A DNA stretch of 54,568 nucleotides from Betaproteobacteria bacterium. GTDB taxonomy: Bacteria; Pseudomonadota; Gammaproteobacteria; Burkholderiales; Burkholderiaceae_D. Under the pieces are notes generated by a model. The model had not been told where the DNA came from. It did not search any database and was given only the letters and a program-made list of their open reading frames with translations. Within the stretch, counting starts at the first letter, position 1, and every line of letters begins with the position of its first letter. The position numbers and the translations under genes were made by a program. Positions 1 through 10,087 of this stretch are shown here, piece after piece. The DNA lies in the NCBI GenBank assembly GCA_025362735.1, contig JANYFL010000035.1:1-54568 (forward strand), written 5' to 3'.

Positions 1-141
1 GCTCTTTTGTTTCATGCAAGCCATGCATTTAACGTAGCCCCGCGCGGTCTTCACAGTCTGGTACGAACCGCAAAAAATGCACTTCCGACCACTCAAATAG
101 TTGGTCGAACAACTAAATACCCTGTTGCGCCCAGTAACCAT
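1..141 (-). CDS. Small C4 zinc-ribbon protein, N-terminal part (runs off window)
   Basis: An open frame on the minus strand starts with ATG at 141-139 and continues past the window edge, giving 47 visible residues. It has four cysteines in two CxxC pairs (C21/C24 in CIFCGS and C39/C42 in CMAC), the spacing of a small zinc ribbon. GGAG lies 6 nt before the ATG, which supports the start. It follows the aminopeptidase gene in the same direction with about 50 bp between them, so it may be the third gene of the ubiD operon. The family is not recognised. It could bind nucleic acid or be part of a larger protein; the C-terminus is not visible. Confidence 0.55.
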   Translation of the reverse strand, partial: MVTGRNRVFSCSTNYLSGRKCIFCGSYQTVKTARGYVKCMACMKQKS

Positions 142-192
142 GCGTATCTCCAACCATACTCCGGTTACGAAACGCCCTAATTACCCAAATTT

Positions 193-1311
193 TTATTGCG
201 ACATATTCGCAAGACCACGCGCGGATGACATCCCCTGGATTTTCAACAATGAATCGATTGATTGCAAATAGGCTTGGTGGCTTGTAGACGATTGCGACGC
301 CAACTCTTTCACAACACGATAGAACTGGGGCAAATCACCTTGCACTCTTTGCATTAACTGGGTAAAAGCGGGTACCCATTGCGTATAAGTTGCAATCGCC
401 GCCAAGTGAGCGTTATTAAGTTCCTGGGCAAAATAAGAGTCATAACCGTTGTACCGATAGAGCGGATTGAGCGCATCGCTTTTCATCTGGGTATATGCTT
501 TTCGGAGTACTCCAAACTCCTTTCGTTTTGCAGCGCGAGTCGATTCAACATTCGTGGCGTTGGTATAAACCGATTCGAGATGTTGACGCGATGCCGAAAG
601 AAGGTCAACGAAGGCTTTTTTGCGAAGAGAATACAAGCGATAACTCTCTATCGCCACCGGATCGGCATGATGAGCCAACCAGCGCTTCACCCCTTCTTCC
701 TCGACCACGGTAGCAAACGACTCGTTAAAGGCGGAATCACCAGACACATAAACCAGCTGATGTGCGAGCTCATGAAAGATCAAACGCGCCACTTCGCCTT
801 CGGTTTGATTGATAAACGTCGAAAGCACCGGATCTGAGGTATAGCCCAGTGTTGAGTAAGCGGGTACCCCACTTACCTGAACATCCCCGCCTTGTTGATG
901 CAGTTGGTCAGCATAAGCGACTGCCTCTTCTTTGCTGAAATAACCGCGATACGTCACACAACCGGAAACAGGGTGGCACCACTCCATCAATTTCAGGGAA
1001 AGTTCAGGTGTAGCAAACACATTCCAGACTGCAAAGGGGCGTTTAATGTCCGCATAGGTTCTATAACTGGCATTGTCGGGCAACCCTAACTCATCAGAAG
1101 CAAAAGCACGCATTTGCTTGACCATGGTCAAGCGCGCTTTCAAAGATGCTGACGTTCCAGAATCAGCCAGTAGTTCATCAATGGGCTTTGCGGCACACAA
1201 AATGTCTACATGACCACCCACCGCTTGGGAATAGTAGTTAACCGTACTACAACCCGCTATCCAACTTGCGACAAACCATAACAAAATTGCACGGGTAGCC
1301 GATATCAACAT
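193..1311 (-). CDS. Putative zinc aminopeptidase, lipoprotein
   Basis: A 372-residue protein with an N-terminal hydrophobic segment ending in a lipobox-like IAGC (C21), so probably exported and lipid-anchored. The core contains HELAH followed by NESFATVVEEEG. HExxH plus a downstream Glu is the usual zinc-binding and catalytic arrangement of gluzincin peptidases. Overall it resembles the predicted aminopeptidase family (Aminopep, COG4324) common in proteobacteria. Substrate and physiological role are not known. It begins 6 bp after the ubiD stop on the same strand, so the two are very likely co-transcribed. The family assignment is good; the activity is inferred. Confidence 0.8.
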   Translation of the reverse strand: MLISATRAILLWFVASWIAGCSTVNYYSQAVGGHVDILCAAKPIDELLADSGTSASLKARLTMVKQMRAFASDELGLPDNASYRTYADIKRPFAVWNVFATPELSLKLMEWCHPVSGCVTYRGYFSKEEAVAYADQLHQQGGDVQVSGVPAYSTLGYTSDPVLSTFINQTEGEVARLIFHELAHQLVYVSGDSAFNESFATVVEEEGVKRWLAHHADPVAIESYRLYSLRKKAFVDLLSASRQHLESVYTNATNVESTRAAKRKEFGVLRKAYTQMKSDALNPLYRYNGYDSYFAQELNNAHLAAIATYTQWVPAFTQLMQRVQGDLPQFYRVVKELASQSSTSHQAYLQSIDSLLKIQGMSSARGLANMSQ

Positions 1312-1317
1312 ACGAAG

Positions 1318-2844
1318 CTAACCAATCCCCAATTGCTGCCAAATGACATCAACTTTCTTCATTACAGCCTCATCCATTTTTATGAGGCGCCCCCACTCGC
1401 GGGCGGTTTCGCCGGGCCATTTATTCGTGGCGTCAATGCCCATTTTTGAACCCAGACCAGAAACTGGGGACGCAAAATCCAGATAATCAATCGGGGTCTG
1501 CTCAACTAAAGTTGTATCTCGTGTAGGGTCAACTCGAGTTGTTACGGCCCAGATCACGTCTTTCCAATCTCGCACGTTAATATCATGATCAACGACGATA
1601 ATGAATTTTGTATACATGAACTGCCGCAAAAAACTCCAGATTCCAAACATCACCCGCTTGGCATGGCCTGGATAGGCTTTTTTCATACTGACAACCGCCA
1701 TCCTGTAGCTGCAACCTTCAGGGGGCAGGTAAAAATCGACAATCTCGGGAAACTGTTTTTGTAAAAGAGGGACAAACACCTCGTTCAGGGCAACACCCAA
1801 TATTGCGGGCTCATCAGGTGGCTTACCGGTATAGGTGGAGTGGTAGATCGGATTGCGGCGCATCGTTATGCGTTCAACTGTAAATACAGGAAACCATTCC
1901 TGCTCATTGTAATAGCCGGTATGGTCACCGTAGGGGCCTTCCAATGCATGTTCATATCCTGCAACGATACCTCTTTTGCAACCTTCATCGACCAAAATAT
2001 GGCCTTCAAGCACGATCTCCGCATTTGCTGGTATTTGTAAACCACTGCCGATACAACGTGTCACTTCCGTTTTACCACCGCGCAAAAGCCCGGCAAACTG
2101 GTATTCGGACAGGGTGTCCGGGACTGGGGTCACGGCCCCTAAAATCGTGGCTGGGTCAGCACCAAGCGCAACTGCGATGGGGAAAGGCTGACCCGGATTC
2201 GCTTGAGCAAAATCGCGAAAATCCTGGGCTCCGCCACGATGAGCCAGCCAACGCATGATGAGTTTGTTGTGACCAAGAACCTGTTGCCGGTAAATTCCCA
2301 GATTTTGCCGTTTACGTGGGTTAGCAACATTTTGCGGCCCACGCGTTACGACCAAACCCCATGTAATCAGTGGGGCCACATCCTCAGGCCAGCAAGTCTG
2401 GATGGGTAGCCGCCCCAAATCCACATCCTTACCCTCCCATAAGATCTCTTGACAGGCCGCACCCCGTATTTCCTTAGGGGACATATCCCATACCGCTTTA
2501 ACAAGGGAAGCCAGCTTGCCCGCATCCTTGAATCCCTTAAGTGGCTCCGGTTCTTTTAGAGCAGCCAGCATGACGCCAATATTACGCAGTGCTTGCAAAT
2601 GGTCATCTTCTGACTCTATGCCCATTCCCTCGGCCACACGCTTCACCGTTCCGAAAAGATTGCCCAGCACAGGTATTGAATAGCCCTCAGCTTGTTCAAA
2701 TAACAAGGCGGGCCCAGCACTTGTAAGTGATCGCTCACACAGCGCCGTCATTTCCAGTTTAGGCGAAACAAGTGCTTGGACGCGTTTTAGCTCTCCCTGG
2801 GTTTCAAGCTTTTGTATAAAGTCACGCAAATCTTTATATTTCAT
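1318..2844 (-). CDS. ubiD: 3-octaprenyl-4-hydroxybenzoate decarboxylase (UbiD)
   Basis: At 508 residues it has the usual length for UbiD. The enzyme decarboxylates the polyprenyl-hydroxybenzoate intermediate of ubiquinone synthesis with the prenylated-FMN cofactor made by UbiX. Family segments are visible, including the N-terminal [11 protein letters not shown], the block [12 protein letters not shown] that lies in the cofactor/metal region, and [11 protein letters not shown] towards the active site. The ATG at 2844 is the family's normal start. It is the first gene of a minus-strand group with the aminopeptidase and zinc-ribbon genes. Function is well supported by similarity over the whole length. 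Confidence 0.95.
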   Translation of the reverse strand: MKYKDLRDFIQKLETQGELKRVQALVSPKLEMTALCERSLTSAGPALLFEQAEGYSIPVLGNLFGTVKRVAEGMGIESEDDHLQALRNIGVMLAALKEPEPLKGFKDAGKLASLVKAVWDMSPKEIRGAACQEILWEGKDVDLGRLPIQTCWPEDVAPLITWGLVVTRGPQNVANPRKRQNLGIYRQQVLGHNKLIMRWLAHRGGAQDFRDFAQANPGQPFPIAVALGADPATILGAVTPVPDTLSEYQFAGLLRGGKTEVTRCIGSGLQIPANAEIVLEGHILVDEGCKRGIVAGYEHALEGPYGDHTGYYNEQEWFPVFTVERITMRRNPIYHSTYTGKPPDEPAILGVALNEVFVPLLQKQFPEIVDFYLPPEGCSYRMAVVSMKKAYPGHAKRVMFGIWSFLRQFMYTKFIIVVDHDINVRDWKDVIWAVTTRVDPTRDTTLVEQTPIDYLDFASPVSGLGSKMGIDATNKWPGETAREWGRLIKMDEAVMKKVDVIWQQLGIG

Positions 2845-3336
2845 AAATAATCCATAAAATCAATTACTTAATATTTTTATGAGTGCCTACATTGACGATC
2901 TATTAAACAATTTGGAATCGAGTTAGTGAACTTTGTACCTTGTAAGCGCACTAAATCTTCTGTTGCGCCGCAACAAAACTAAGGTTTTTTAAGGTTGACC
3001 GAGGAAAATGAATTTCGTAGACTTCAGTCACTTTAGCAATCAGTGATTTTGACTGAGTTCGGCACAAACGTCTTAACTCGTTTGTTCAGATGAACCGGTC
3101 AATTCATATCAGGGGCAGTCGGGTGCCCTCATTTTCAATATAGGTAGCCAAGGCCGCCGCCCGGATTGACTGTTGTGCGCCATTGCCGGATGTCCGGCAA
3201 GTGACAAGGACACGACCTCCGATTATCAGTAATAACCCATCCATAGGGTTCGGTAACCGGTCCAATTTATTCACGCAAACTTGAGCAGGCCCAAAAATCG
3301 GGACAGTTCATGATTCGTGCAGTAATAGGAGTGATG
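2845..3336. other. Intergenic region between divergent ubiD and lytic transglycosylase genes
   Basis: About 490 bp with no convincing ORF. It must hold promoters for ubiD (leftward) and for the transglycosylase gene (rightward). A short perfect hairpin lies near 2960-2975 (TGTTGC, 3 nt, GCAACA), and a T-run follows about 10 nt later, so it is a poor terminator. Spaced AGTCA/TGACT half-sites occur near 3025-3055. No confident sigma-70 promoter could be chosen by eye. Confidence 0.4.
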
Positions 3337-4317
3337 ATGAACAAGCAATTTTCGCAAGATGCACTGCAGCATCGTGTATATGGGCGAGTTCGCGAACAAG
3401 TGGGTCATGTCCTGCGTGACAGCTACGCCGGCTTCATGACATTTGCCCATAATAGCCTTGCTCTCGTGGGATTGACCGCTTTACTTGCATTGACCGTGAT
3501 TCTGTCTCAACCTCAATTGCGGAATAGCTTGCAGCAGTTGGTTCGTAGTTACGACTCTGAAAAACCAGCAGAAGAATCGTCTTTCAGTCGCGATGCGGTC
3601 AATCAGTTGGCTGATACCGCCCGCTCGTTTGCCGTACAAACCACTACGCTCTTGGGGCTACATAGCGACTGGAATGGTGCTGAATCGACCTCTGACTCTG
3701 ATGCTGAAGCCATCAGCGGTCTCAAATCGCCTGCGTTAAACAAGCAGCAAAAAGCGGTATCCAGCTATCTTTCGCACAAGTATCGCGTCAGCCAGACGGC
3801 TGTCGATCTGTTGGTCAGCGCCGCTTACACCACAGGCAAGGAAGTCGGGCTTGAACCCAACTTGCTGCTGGCCGTCATGGCGATCGAATCACGCTTCAAT
3901 CCGTTTGCTCAAAGCTCGGTTGGTGCTCAAGGTTTGATGCAAGTCATGACTAAAGTACACGTCGACAAGCTCGATGATTTTGGTGGTTCCAATGCAGCAC
4001 TGAATCCAATTGCCAATTTGCAGGTCGGCGCATTGATTCTGAAAGACTGTATCCGTCGCGGCGGTTCACTACAGGCGGGTCTTAGCTTGTACGTCGGCGC
4101 AGGCATGAGTGACGACGCTGGTTATGGCAGCAAAGTGCTTCAGGAAAAACAAATGATTGATCAGGCTGCCAAGGGTAACCAACCCTTGCGAGTCGCAACA
4201 AACTTGGTGAAGTCTATTACGACTAGCAGCAACAAAGGCATCCCGGTGATCCAATTACAACCGGTTTCATTCGAGATGAAGAAACCAACCGATCTGCCCA
4301 CTGAACCCCGAGCCTAG
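3337..4317 (+). CDS. Lytic transglycosylase (SLT domain), membrane anchored
   Basis: About 326 residues. A hydrophobic segment at roughly residues 40-58 (LALVGLTALLALTVIL) acts as a signal anchor, a variable linker follows, and a C-terminal SLT goose-lysozyme-like domain contains the catalytic Glu in AVMAIESRFNP and the GAQGLMQVM motif. Such enzymes cleave the glycan strands of peptidoglycan in the periplasm. The start at 3337 is preferred over 3310 because AGGAG (3327-3331) sits 5 nt upstream of it. It is a single gene followed by a strong terminator. The precise Mlt class is not assigned. Confidence 0.85.
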   Translation: MNKQFSQDALQHRVYGRVREQVGHVLRDSYAGFMTFAHNSLALVGLTALLALTVILSQPQLRNSLQQLVRSYDSEKPAEESSFSRDAVNQLADTARSFAVQTTTLLGLHSDWNGAESTSDSDAEAISGLKSPALNKQQKAVSSYLSHKYRVSQTAVDLLVSAAYTTGKEVGLEPNLLLAVMAIESRFNPFAQSSVGAQGLMQVMTKVHVDKLDDFGGSNAALNPIANLQVGALILKDCIRRGGSLQAGLSLYVGAGMSDDAGYGSKVLQEKQMIDQAAKGNQPLRVATNLVKSITTSSNKGIPVIQLQPVSFEMKKPTDLPTEPRA

Positions 4318-4333
4318 ATCTATAACACTCAAG

Positions 4334-4363
4334 AAAACGCCTCGCAAAAAGCGAGGCGTTTTT
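4334..4363 (+). terminator. Rho-independent terminator after the transglycosylase gene
   Basis: An 11-bp perfect stem (arms 4335-4345 and 4351-4361) with an AAAAA loop is followed by T residues. It lies 17 bp past the stop codon. Confidence 0.9.
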
Positions 4364-4537
4364 GTTTGATTGCGCGGAAAACAGAATAATTTGTACTGTA
4401 AGGCCTGAGAGCGGATAATCGGCGCGCACAGTGATGCAAATGATCGCATCTACAAAAATATTTCACTGTTTCGAAAATAACATTACCTCATTCGCCTTCA
4501 TTTTCAACTTCAACCTGTATTCACATCCGCTCAGCCA

Positions 4538-6841
4538 ATGACAAGCAACTCTGCCAATAAAAACTTGCTGCTGCGTCAAGCGGCTCTGGAATATCACGAG
4601 TTTCCGGTCCCCGGAAAAATCGCAATCGCCGCGACCAAATCCATGGTCAACCAAACTGATCTTTCCCTGGCTTATTCACCGGGCGTAGCATTTGCCTGTG
4701 AAGAAATCGTGGCCGATCCTAACAATGCTTTCAAATACACAGCACGCGGCAACATGGTCGCGGTCATTACCAATGGCACAGCGGTATTGGGACTGGGCAA
4801 CATCGGCCCTCTGGCAGCCAAGCCGGTCATGGAAGGCAAGGCCGTACTGTTCAAGAAATTTGCCGGAATTGATGTGTTCGACATCGAAATCAACGAACTC
4901 GACCCGGACAAGCTGTGCGACATCATTGCGTCGCTTGAGCCCACCTTCGGCGGCATCAATCTGGAAGATATCAAAGCGCCGGAATGTTTTTACGTTGAGC
5001 GCCAACTACGTAACCGGATGAAGATTCCGGTTTTTCATGATGACCAGCACGGTACTGCCATCATCGTCGGTGCAGCAGTGACGAATGGTCTTAAGGTCGT
5101 CAACAAAGACATCAAGCACGTCAAACTGGTTGTGAGCGGTGCAGGCGCAGCGGCGTTGGCTTGCGTTGACCTGCTCGTTGATCTTGGCCTGCCGATCGAG
5201 AACATCTGGCTGACCGATCTGGCGGGAGTCGTTTACACCGGGCGCAAGGAACTGATGGATCCGGACAAGGAGCGTTTCAGTCAACCTACCGACCAACGCA
5301 CTTTGGCCGAAGTGATTGTCGGTGCCGATATTTTCCTAGGTCTTTCTGCCGGTGGTGTCCTGAAGCAGGACATGGTCAAAACCATGGGCCCAAATCCGCT
5401 CATCCTCGCTTTAGCCAACCCTACGCCAGAAATACTGCCTGAACTGGTCAAGGAAGTACGTGACGACGCCATCATTGCCACCGGCCGCACGGATTACCCG
5501 AATCAGGTTAACAACGTGCTGTGCTTTCCCTTCATTTTTCGAGGCGCGCTCGACGTGGGCGCCACGACGATCACCCGTGCGATGGAAATCGCCACCGTCA
5601 ACGCCATCGCTGCGCTGGCGCGGCAAGAACAAAGCGATATTGTCGCCAACGCTTATGGTGTGCGCGATCTCGCCTTCGGTCCGGAATACCTGATCCCCAA
5701 GCCTTTCGATCCGCGCCTGATCGTCAAGATTGCTCCAGCCGTGGCAAAGGCCGCGATGGAGTCGGGTGTCGCAACCCGTCCGATCCACGACTTTGACGTC
5801 TACACGCAAAGCCTGCAGCAATTCGTGTTCCACAGTGGCACGATCATGAAGCCAATTTTCACTGCGGCACGCAAGGCCGAACCGCAGAAAAAACGCATTG
5901 TCTTTGCGGAAGGTGAAGAAGAACGCGTCTTGCGGGCGGTTCAGATTGCGCTCGACGAAAAAATCGTTACCCCTATTCTCATCGGCCGTCCTGCGGTGAT
6001 CGACAAGCGCATCGCGCGCTATGGCCTGCGCTTGCAGCCTGGCAAAGATTTCACCGTCGTGAACCCTGAAAATGACCCACGCTATCAGGACTATTGGCAG
6101 ACCTATTACAAGCTGATGTCGCGCAGAGGAGTGACGCAGAGCTATGCCAAGCTGGAACTGCGCCGCCGCAATACGCTTATCGGTGCAATGCTGATTAAAA
6201 AAGGAGGGGCCGACGGGATGGTGTGCGGCACGGTCAGCAATACCAGCATTCATCTCGAATACATCAACAACGTGATTGGCAAACGGCCCGGTCGCAACGT
6301 TTATGCCGCAATGAACGGACTGATGTTGCCGAACCGTCAGGTTTTTCTGGTTGATACGCACGTGAATATCGACCCCAGCGCAGAGGAAATCGCCGAGATC
6401 ACCCTCATGGCCGCTGAGGAAATTTACCGATTTGGTATTGAACCGCGAGCAGCTCTGTTGTCCCACTCCAATTTCGGGTCCTGGGACACGCCCTCTGCGA
6501 TGAAGATGCGTAAAGCCCTGAGCATATTGCGCGAAAGAGCTCCCAGCCTTCAGGTCGATGGAGAAATGCACGGTGATTGCGCTCTGGATGAAGCCCTGCG
6601 CAAAAGTGTCATGCCAGATAACACGCTTACCGGGAGCGCTAATCTCCTGGTCATGCCCAATATTGAAGCGGCTAACATTTCATACAACCTGCTTAAAACA
6701 GCGGCAGGAAACAATATTGCCATTGGGCCGATTCTGCTGGGATGTGCTGCGCCGATTCATATCGTGACAGCCTCCGCCACAGTGCGGCGCATTGTCAACA
6801 TGACCGCCCTTGCCGTGGTCGATGCCAATGCAAAACTCTAA
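4538..6841 (+). CDS. maeB: NADP-dependent malic enzyme with C-terminal phosphotransacetylase-like domain
   Basis: A 767-residue multidomain malic enzyme that decarboxylates malate to pyruvate with NADP. Residues about 1-430 form the malic enzyme catalytic and Rossmann parts ([44 protein letters not shown]). Residues about 440-767 resemble phosphate acetyltransferase, which in MaeB proteins is regulatory and inactive as a transferase (general knowledge of the family). The ATG at 4538 gives the normal N-terminus. No terminator is obvious behind it. The enzyme links the TCA cycle to pyruvate and NADPH supply. Confidence 0.95.
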   Translation: MTSNSANKNLLLRQAALEYHEFPVPGKIAIAATKSMVNQTDLSLAYSPGVAFACEEIVADPNNAFKYTARGNMVAVITNGTAVLGLGNIGPLAAKPVMEGKAVLFKKFAGIDVFDIEINELDPDKLCDIIASLEPTFGGINLEDIKAPECFYVERQLRNRMKIPVFHDDQHGTAIIVGAAVTNGLKVVNKDIKHVKLVVSGAGAAALACVDLLVDLGLPIENIWLTDLAGVVYTGRKELMDPDKERFSQPTDQRTLAEVIVGADIFLGLSAGGVLKQDMVKTMGPNPLILALANPTPEILPELVKEVRDDAIIATGRTDYPNQVNNVLCFPFIFRGALDVGATTITRAMEIATVNAIAALARQEQSDIVANAYGVRDLAFGPEYLIPKPFDPRLIVKIAPAVAKAAMESGVATRPIHDFDVYTQSLQQFVFHSGTIMKPIFTAARKAEPQKKRIVFAEGEEERVLRAVQIALDEKIVTPILIGRPAVIDKRIARYGLRLQPGKDFTVVNPENDPRYQDYWQTYYKLMSRRGVTQSYAKLELRRRNTLIGAMLIKKGGADGMVCGTVSNTSIHLEYINNVIGKRPGRNVYAAMNGLMLPNRQVFLVDTHVNIDPSAEEIAEITLMAAEEIYRFGIEPRAALLSHSNFGSWDTPSAMKMRKALSILRERAPSLQVDGEMHGDCALDEALRKSVMPDNTLTGSANLLVMPNIEAANISYNLLKTAAGNNIAIGPILLGCAAPIHIVTASATVRRIVNMTALAVVDANAKL

Positions 6842-6996
6842 GCGCCATTCCACCCGATTTTCCAGCAGCCTGGATGTCGTTATAGGTAATTTTGGCTGCA
6901 ATCTCTGTTAAGCTTGGATTGAAATCAAACAGAATTTCTTATGCAGATTCATTCTGAAATTCAAACATTTGGCGCCACGGGAATTCACGAAGAGAG

Positions 6997-9336
6997 ATGC
7001 GCTTAAAAAATCTACCGAGGCGAACCCTTTTGTGGCTTCGAAGCTGGCTCGGGAAAGCCAGTGAGCCGCATATTCTTTTTCCTGCAATTGCAGTCGTCCT
7101 CGTCGGGGTAGTCTGGATCGTCACTCTCAGTTTGAATGCCATTGAACGGGTCAATGCCGAAGAAGCTGCGGTCGCATCCAGTCGTGAACTGACCGAGACT
7201 TACGAAGCACAGATTCTGCGTTCGCTTCGTGAAATTGATCAGGCCCTCAAAATCGTCAAATATGCTTACGAACAAGTGGGCGAACAAAACGCGCTATTAA
7301 ATCTTAAAGATCGTGCCTTGCTCCCGCCCGATTTTTTGTTCATTGTCAGCCTCTCCAATGCCAAAGGAGACTCAATTGCAAGTACGCGCTTGGCCTCAAT
7401 GAAAAATGTTGCTGATCGGGATTATTTTTACGAGGCGCGTGATACTGACACATTGATTATCGGTCAGCCAGAAAAAAATACCAGTTCAGGCGAGTGGCGT
7501 CTGCACTTCAGTCGCAGACTGTTGGACCATGACGGTTCATTTGCCGGCATAGTCTGTATTTCAGTGGATACGGCTTATTTCGTCAGCGGCTATGAAGCCT
7601 CTAAATTGGGGGCTCATGGCGTTCTTGGGCTTTTGGGAAGCGATGGGGTATTCCGTGCAAGGCGTACCGGGGAATCGATTTTTTCAGGCGAAAAGGCTGA
7701 CTATGCGGCCTTGGTCCCGAATGGAGTGGAAGAAAATCAGTCGGTACTTTCCACGAGCACTTGGGACAGGGTTCGCCGTTACATCAGTGCGCGTCCCCTT
7801 TATGATTTTCCGTTTGCAGTGATCGTCGGATTATCCGAAGACGAACAACTTGCCGAAACAAATGCCCGCGCGCGTCAACATCTGATTTGGGCTGGCATCG
7901 CCAGTGTGCTCCTGATCGTATTTTCGGCCATCATGGGCCGCATCAGTTGGCAGTTGGCACAGAGTCGGCTGCGTGCCGCTCAAGAGCAGATTGCCCATGC
8001 AGAACGCGTTGAAAAACTGGCTTATCACGACATATTGACCAATCTGCCTAATCGCAGTCTGTTCAGCAAGCTTCTGGGCCAAGGTATCCAGCAAGCCCAT
8101 CGCTATAACAAACAGCTAGCCGTCCTGTTCCTTGACCTGGATCGCTTCAAACACATTAATGACACCTTGGGTCATGAAGCCGGTGATCAACTCCTGCAGG
8201 AAGTTGCAAAGCGGCTCAAACTTTGCCTGCGTGACAGTGATACGGTTGCCCGCCTGGGTGGCGACGAATTTGTTGTCATGCTGCCGGAGCTAGTCGAAGA
8301 AAAATACGTTGTCACGGTCGCCCAGAAAATACTGGCGGCGACGGCAAGCCCGTTTACCTTGTTGGGTCAGGAGTTTCGGATTACCGTCAGTATCGGCATC
8401 AGCACTTACCCGCAAGATGGTCAGGACGAACAAACCCTGACCAAAAATGCCGACATCGCGATGTATCAGGCCAAAGCGGAGGGGAAAAACAATTTCCAGT
8501 TTTATTCCGAGAAGCTCAATGCCAACTCTCTCGAACGGCTGGCCCTCGAATCCAGTTTGCGGCATGCTCTGGATCGCAATGAATTTCAGCTTCACTATCA
8601 GGCCAAACGCGATATCAATAGTAGTCGCATTACCGGAATGGAAGCACTGTTACGCTGGAATCATCCTGATCTTGGCGTACTCGCACCGATGCAGTTCATC
8701 CCGGTGGCAGAAGAAACCGGTCTGATCCTGGCCATTGGTAAATGGGTGTTGAAGACCGCCTGCCTGCAGAATGTCGCCTGGCAAAAACTGGGGCTACCGC
8801 GCGTCAACATGGCCGTCAACCTGACCGCACGTCAATTCGCAGACGAACATCTTCTGGAAGACATTGCCTTGATCCTCAATGCCACCGGCATGGATGGAGA
8901 ACTGCTGGAGATCGAGATTAACGAAAGCCTTTTGATGCTGGATGTCAAAAAGACGCTACAAGTATTGTCGGGCCTGAAAGCAATGGGAATCAAGATTGCC
9001 GTGGACGATTTTGGTACCGGTTACACCTCTTTGGCGACGCTTAAGCAGTTCCCGCTCGATACCATCAAGATTGACCGCTCATTTATACGCGGCGTCACAA
9101 ATAACGCTCTGGACAAGGGTCTGACCGACGCCATTATTACCATGGGCCGCGCTTTGAGTCTGACGCTGGTCGCCCAAGGGATTGAAACCAAGGATCAAGC
9201 CGATTTCCTGCGACAGCGGGCTTGCGATGAATTTCAGGGCTTTTATTTCAGCATGCCGGTGCCGGCCGATGAATTTGAGGTGTTATTGCGGGCGAATCAG
9301 CAGATGGCCAGCAGCGAACACCGCAATGCAGCTTGA
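6997..9336 (+). CDS. CACHE-GGDEF-EAL cyclic-di-GMP synthase/phosphodiesterase
   Basis: 779 residues. There is a TM segment near 28-48, a periplasmic double-CACHE-type sensor region (about 50-290), a second TM near 300-322, GGDEF at about 345-505 and EAL at about 520-765. RLGGDEF is intact, and an RxxD inhibitory site (RDSD) lies five residues before it, so the cyclase half should be active and product-inhibited. The EAL half keeps MEALLRW, DDFGTGYTSL and IKIDRSFI, so it should also be competent. The output could therefore be either synthesis or hydrolysis. The ligand sensed is unknown. It converges with the next gene with a gap of about 50 bp. Confidence 0.93.
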   Translation: MRLKNLPRRTLLWLRSWLGKASEPHILFPAIAVVLVGVVWIVTLSLNAIERVNAEEAAVASSRELTETYEAQILRSLREIDQALKIVKYAYEQVGEQNALLNLKDRALLPPDFLFIVSLSNAKGDSIASTRLASMKNVADRDYFYEARDTDTLIIGQPEKNTSSGEWRLHFSRRLLDHDGSFAGIVCISVDTAYFVSGYEASKLGAHGVLGLLGSDGVFRARRTGESIFSGEKADYAALVPNGVEENQSVLSTSTWDRVRRYISARPLYDFPFAVIVGLSEDEQLAETNARARQHLIWAGIASVLLIVFSAIMGRISWQLAQSRLRAAQEQIAHAERVEKLAYHDILTNLPNRSLFSKLLGQGIQQAHRYNKQLAVLFLDLDRFKHINDTLGHEAGDQLLQEVAKRLKLCLRDSDTVARLGGDEFVVMLPELVEEKYVVTVAQKILAATASPFTLLGQEFRITVSIGISTYPQDGQDEQTLTKNADIAMYQAKAEGKNNFQFYSEKLNANSLERLALESSLRHALDRNEFQLHYQAKRDINSSRITGMEALLRWNHPDLGVLAPMQFIPVAEETGLILAIGKWVLKTACLQNVAWQKLGLPRVNMAVNLTARQFADEHLLEDIALILNATGMDGELLEIEINESLLMLDVKKTLQVLSGLKAMGIKIAVDDFGTGYTSLATLKQFPLDTIKIDRSFIRGVTNNALDKGLTDAIITMGRALSLTLVAQGIETKDQADFLRQRACDEFQGFYFSMPVPADEFEVLLRANQQMASSEHRNAA

Positions 9337-9385
9337 TTGAGACCGTTGGCTGTTTGGCCGCAGTTCCTATTCAACGCAAAGCAAA

Positions 9386-9838
9386 TTAAGGCTTTAGCGC
9401 ATCATTTGAGAGCACCACTCTCAACGAGTTATCCAGCGCACTCAGTTCAATATAGCCAATCGCATTGGAATTATTCGCGACAAAGTTTTTTACTTCTGCG
9501 TTGTTGGACACTTCCTTGGGCGGCTGGCCTCGACCGGTAAAAATAATTTTCGACCAGTGCGCTTTCATCTGTGCTGCATTCTTGCCCACCAATGCAGCAT
9601 AGAACTCATCTCTCAACGCTGAGCCCTCGGCTTGATCAATGGGCACAGCCAGACTACCGTCTGATAAACGGTTCGTCTTACCCAGGAAAATGTCGGCAAC
9701 CTGATTTTTGGAGAGCGTCATGATCGAACTCTTCGCCGAAACGACAGTTACCACCTCAGCCATGGCCAAACGGCCAGCCAGAATAAAGATCAGGCTGACG
9801 ACCAGCATCGCGGCGCGTCGAAGCAGAGATGATTTCAT
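9386..9838 (-). CDS. Small periplasmic phosphate-binding-type (PBP-like) protein
   Basis: 150 residues with a clear signal peptide (residues 1-27, cleavage after AMA). The mature part resembles the single-domain PBP-like proteins related to PstS (NQVADIFLGKTNRLSDGSLAVPID, then AIGYIELSALD near the end). It is too short to be a two-lobed PstS and there are no transporter genes nearby. Proteins of this type often sit beside GGDEF or chemotaxis sensors, and this one converges on a CACHE-GGDEF-EAL gene, so a sensing role is possible but only inferred. Confidence 0.75.
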   Translation of the reverse strand: MKSSLLRRAAMLVVSLIFILAGRLAMAEVVTVVSAKSSIMTLSKNQVADIFLGKTNRLSDGSLAVPIDQAEGSALRDEFYAALVGKNAAQMKAHWSKIIFTGRGQPPKEVSNNAEVKNFVANNSNAIGYIELSALDNSLRVVLSNDALKP

Positions 9839-9851
9839 TGGAACAAAACGT

Positions 9852-10022
9852 TCACCGAATTAAACGGCGACAAATATCAAGCGCGGCATCCAAACCAACT
9901 GGCAGGGACAGGAACGCTTTCCCCCCGGTCAACGTCAGCAATACAGAAAGCAATCTGGTTGAGTTTCCATAGATTGCTTCGGATATTCCCAAGACGAATG
10001 TCTGCGCTTCTGGCATTGCCAT
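9852..10022 (-). CDS. Doubtful small ORF (56 aa)
   Basis: An open frame between the FAD reductase and the phosphate-binding-type gene on the same strand, starting ATG at 10022. A longer form from TTG at 10091 would overlap the reductase stop. The product has a hydrophobic middle and no recognised family. No good ribosome binding site was seen. It may be non-coding spacer, and is listed because the roughly 250 bp gap would otherwise be unexplained. Confidence 0.2.
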   Translation of the reverse strand: MAMPEAQTFVLGISEAIYGNSTRLLSVLLTLTGGKAFLSLPVGLDAALDICRRLIR

Positions 10023-10087
10023 TGTGTATTTATTGCTTAATTCAGTTCTATACGACCAATTTGGCCCAATCTTGACAAAAAGCTGAC

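Noticed and set aside
5411..6571. A 386-codon open frame antisense to maeB
   Set aside because: It lies wholly within a confident gene and its translation has no domain features; a product of codon bias.
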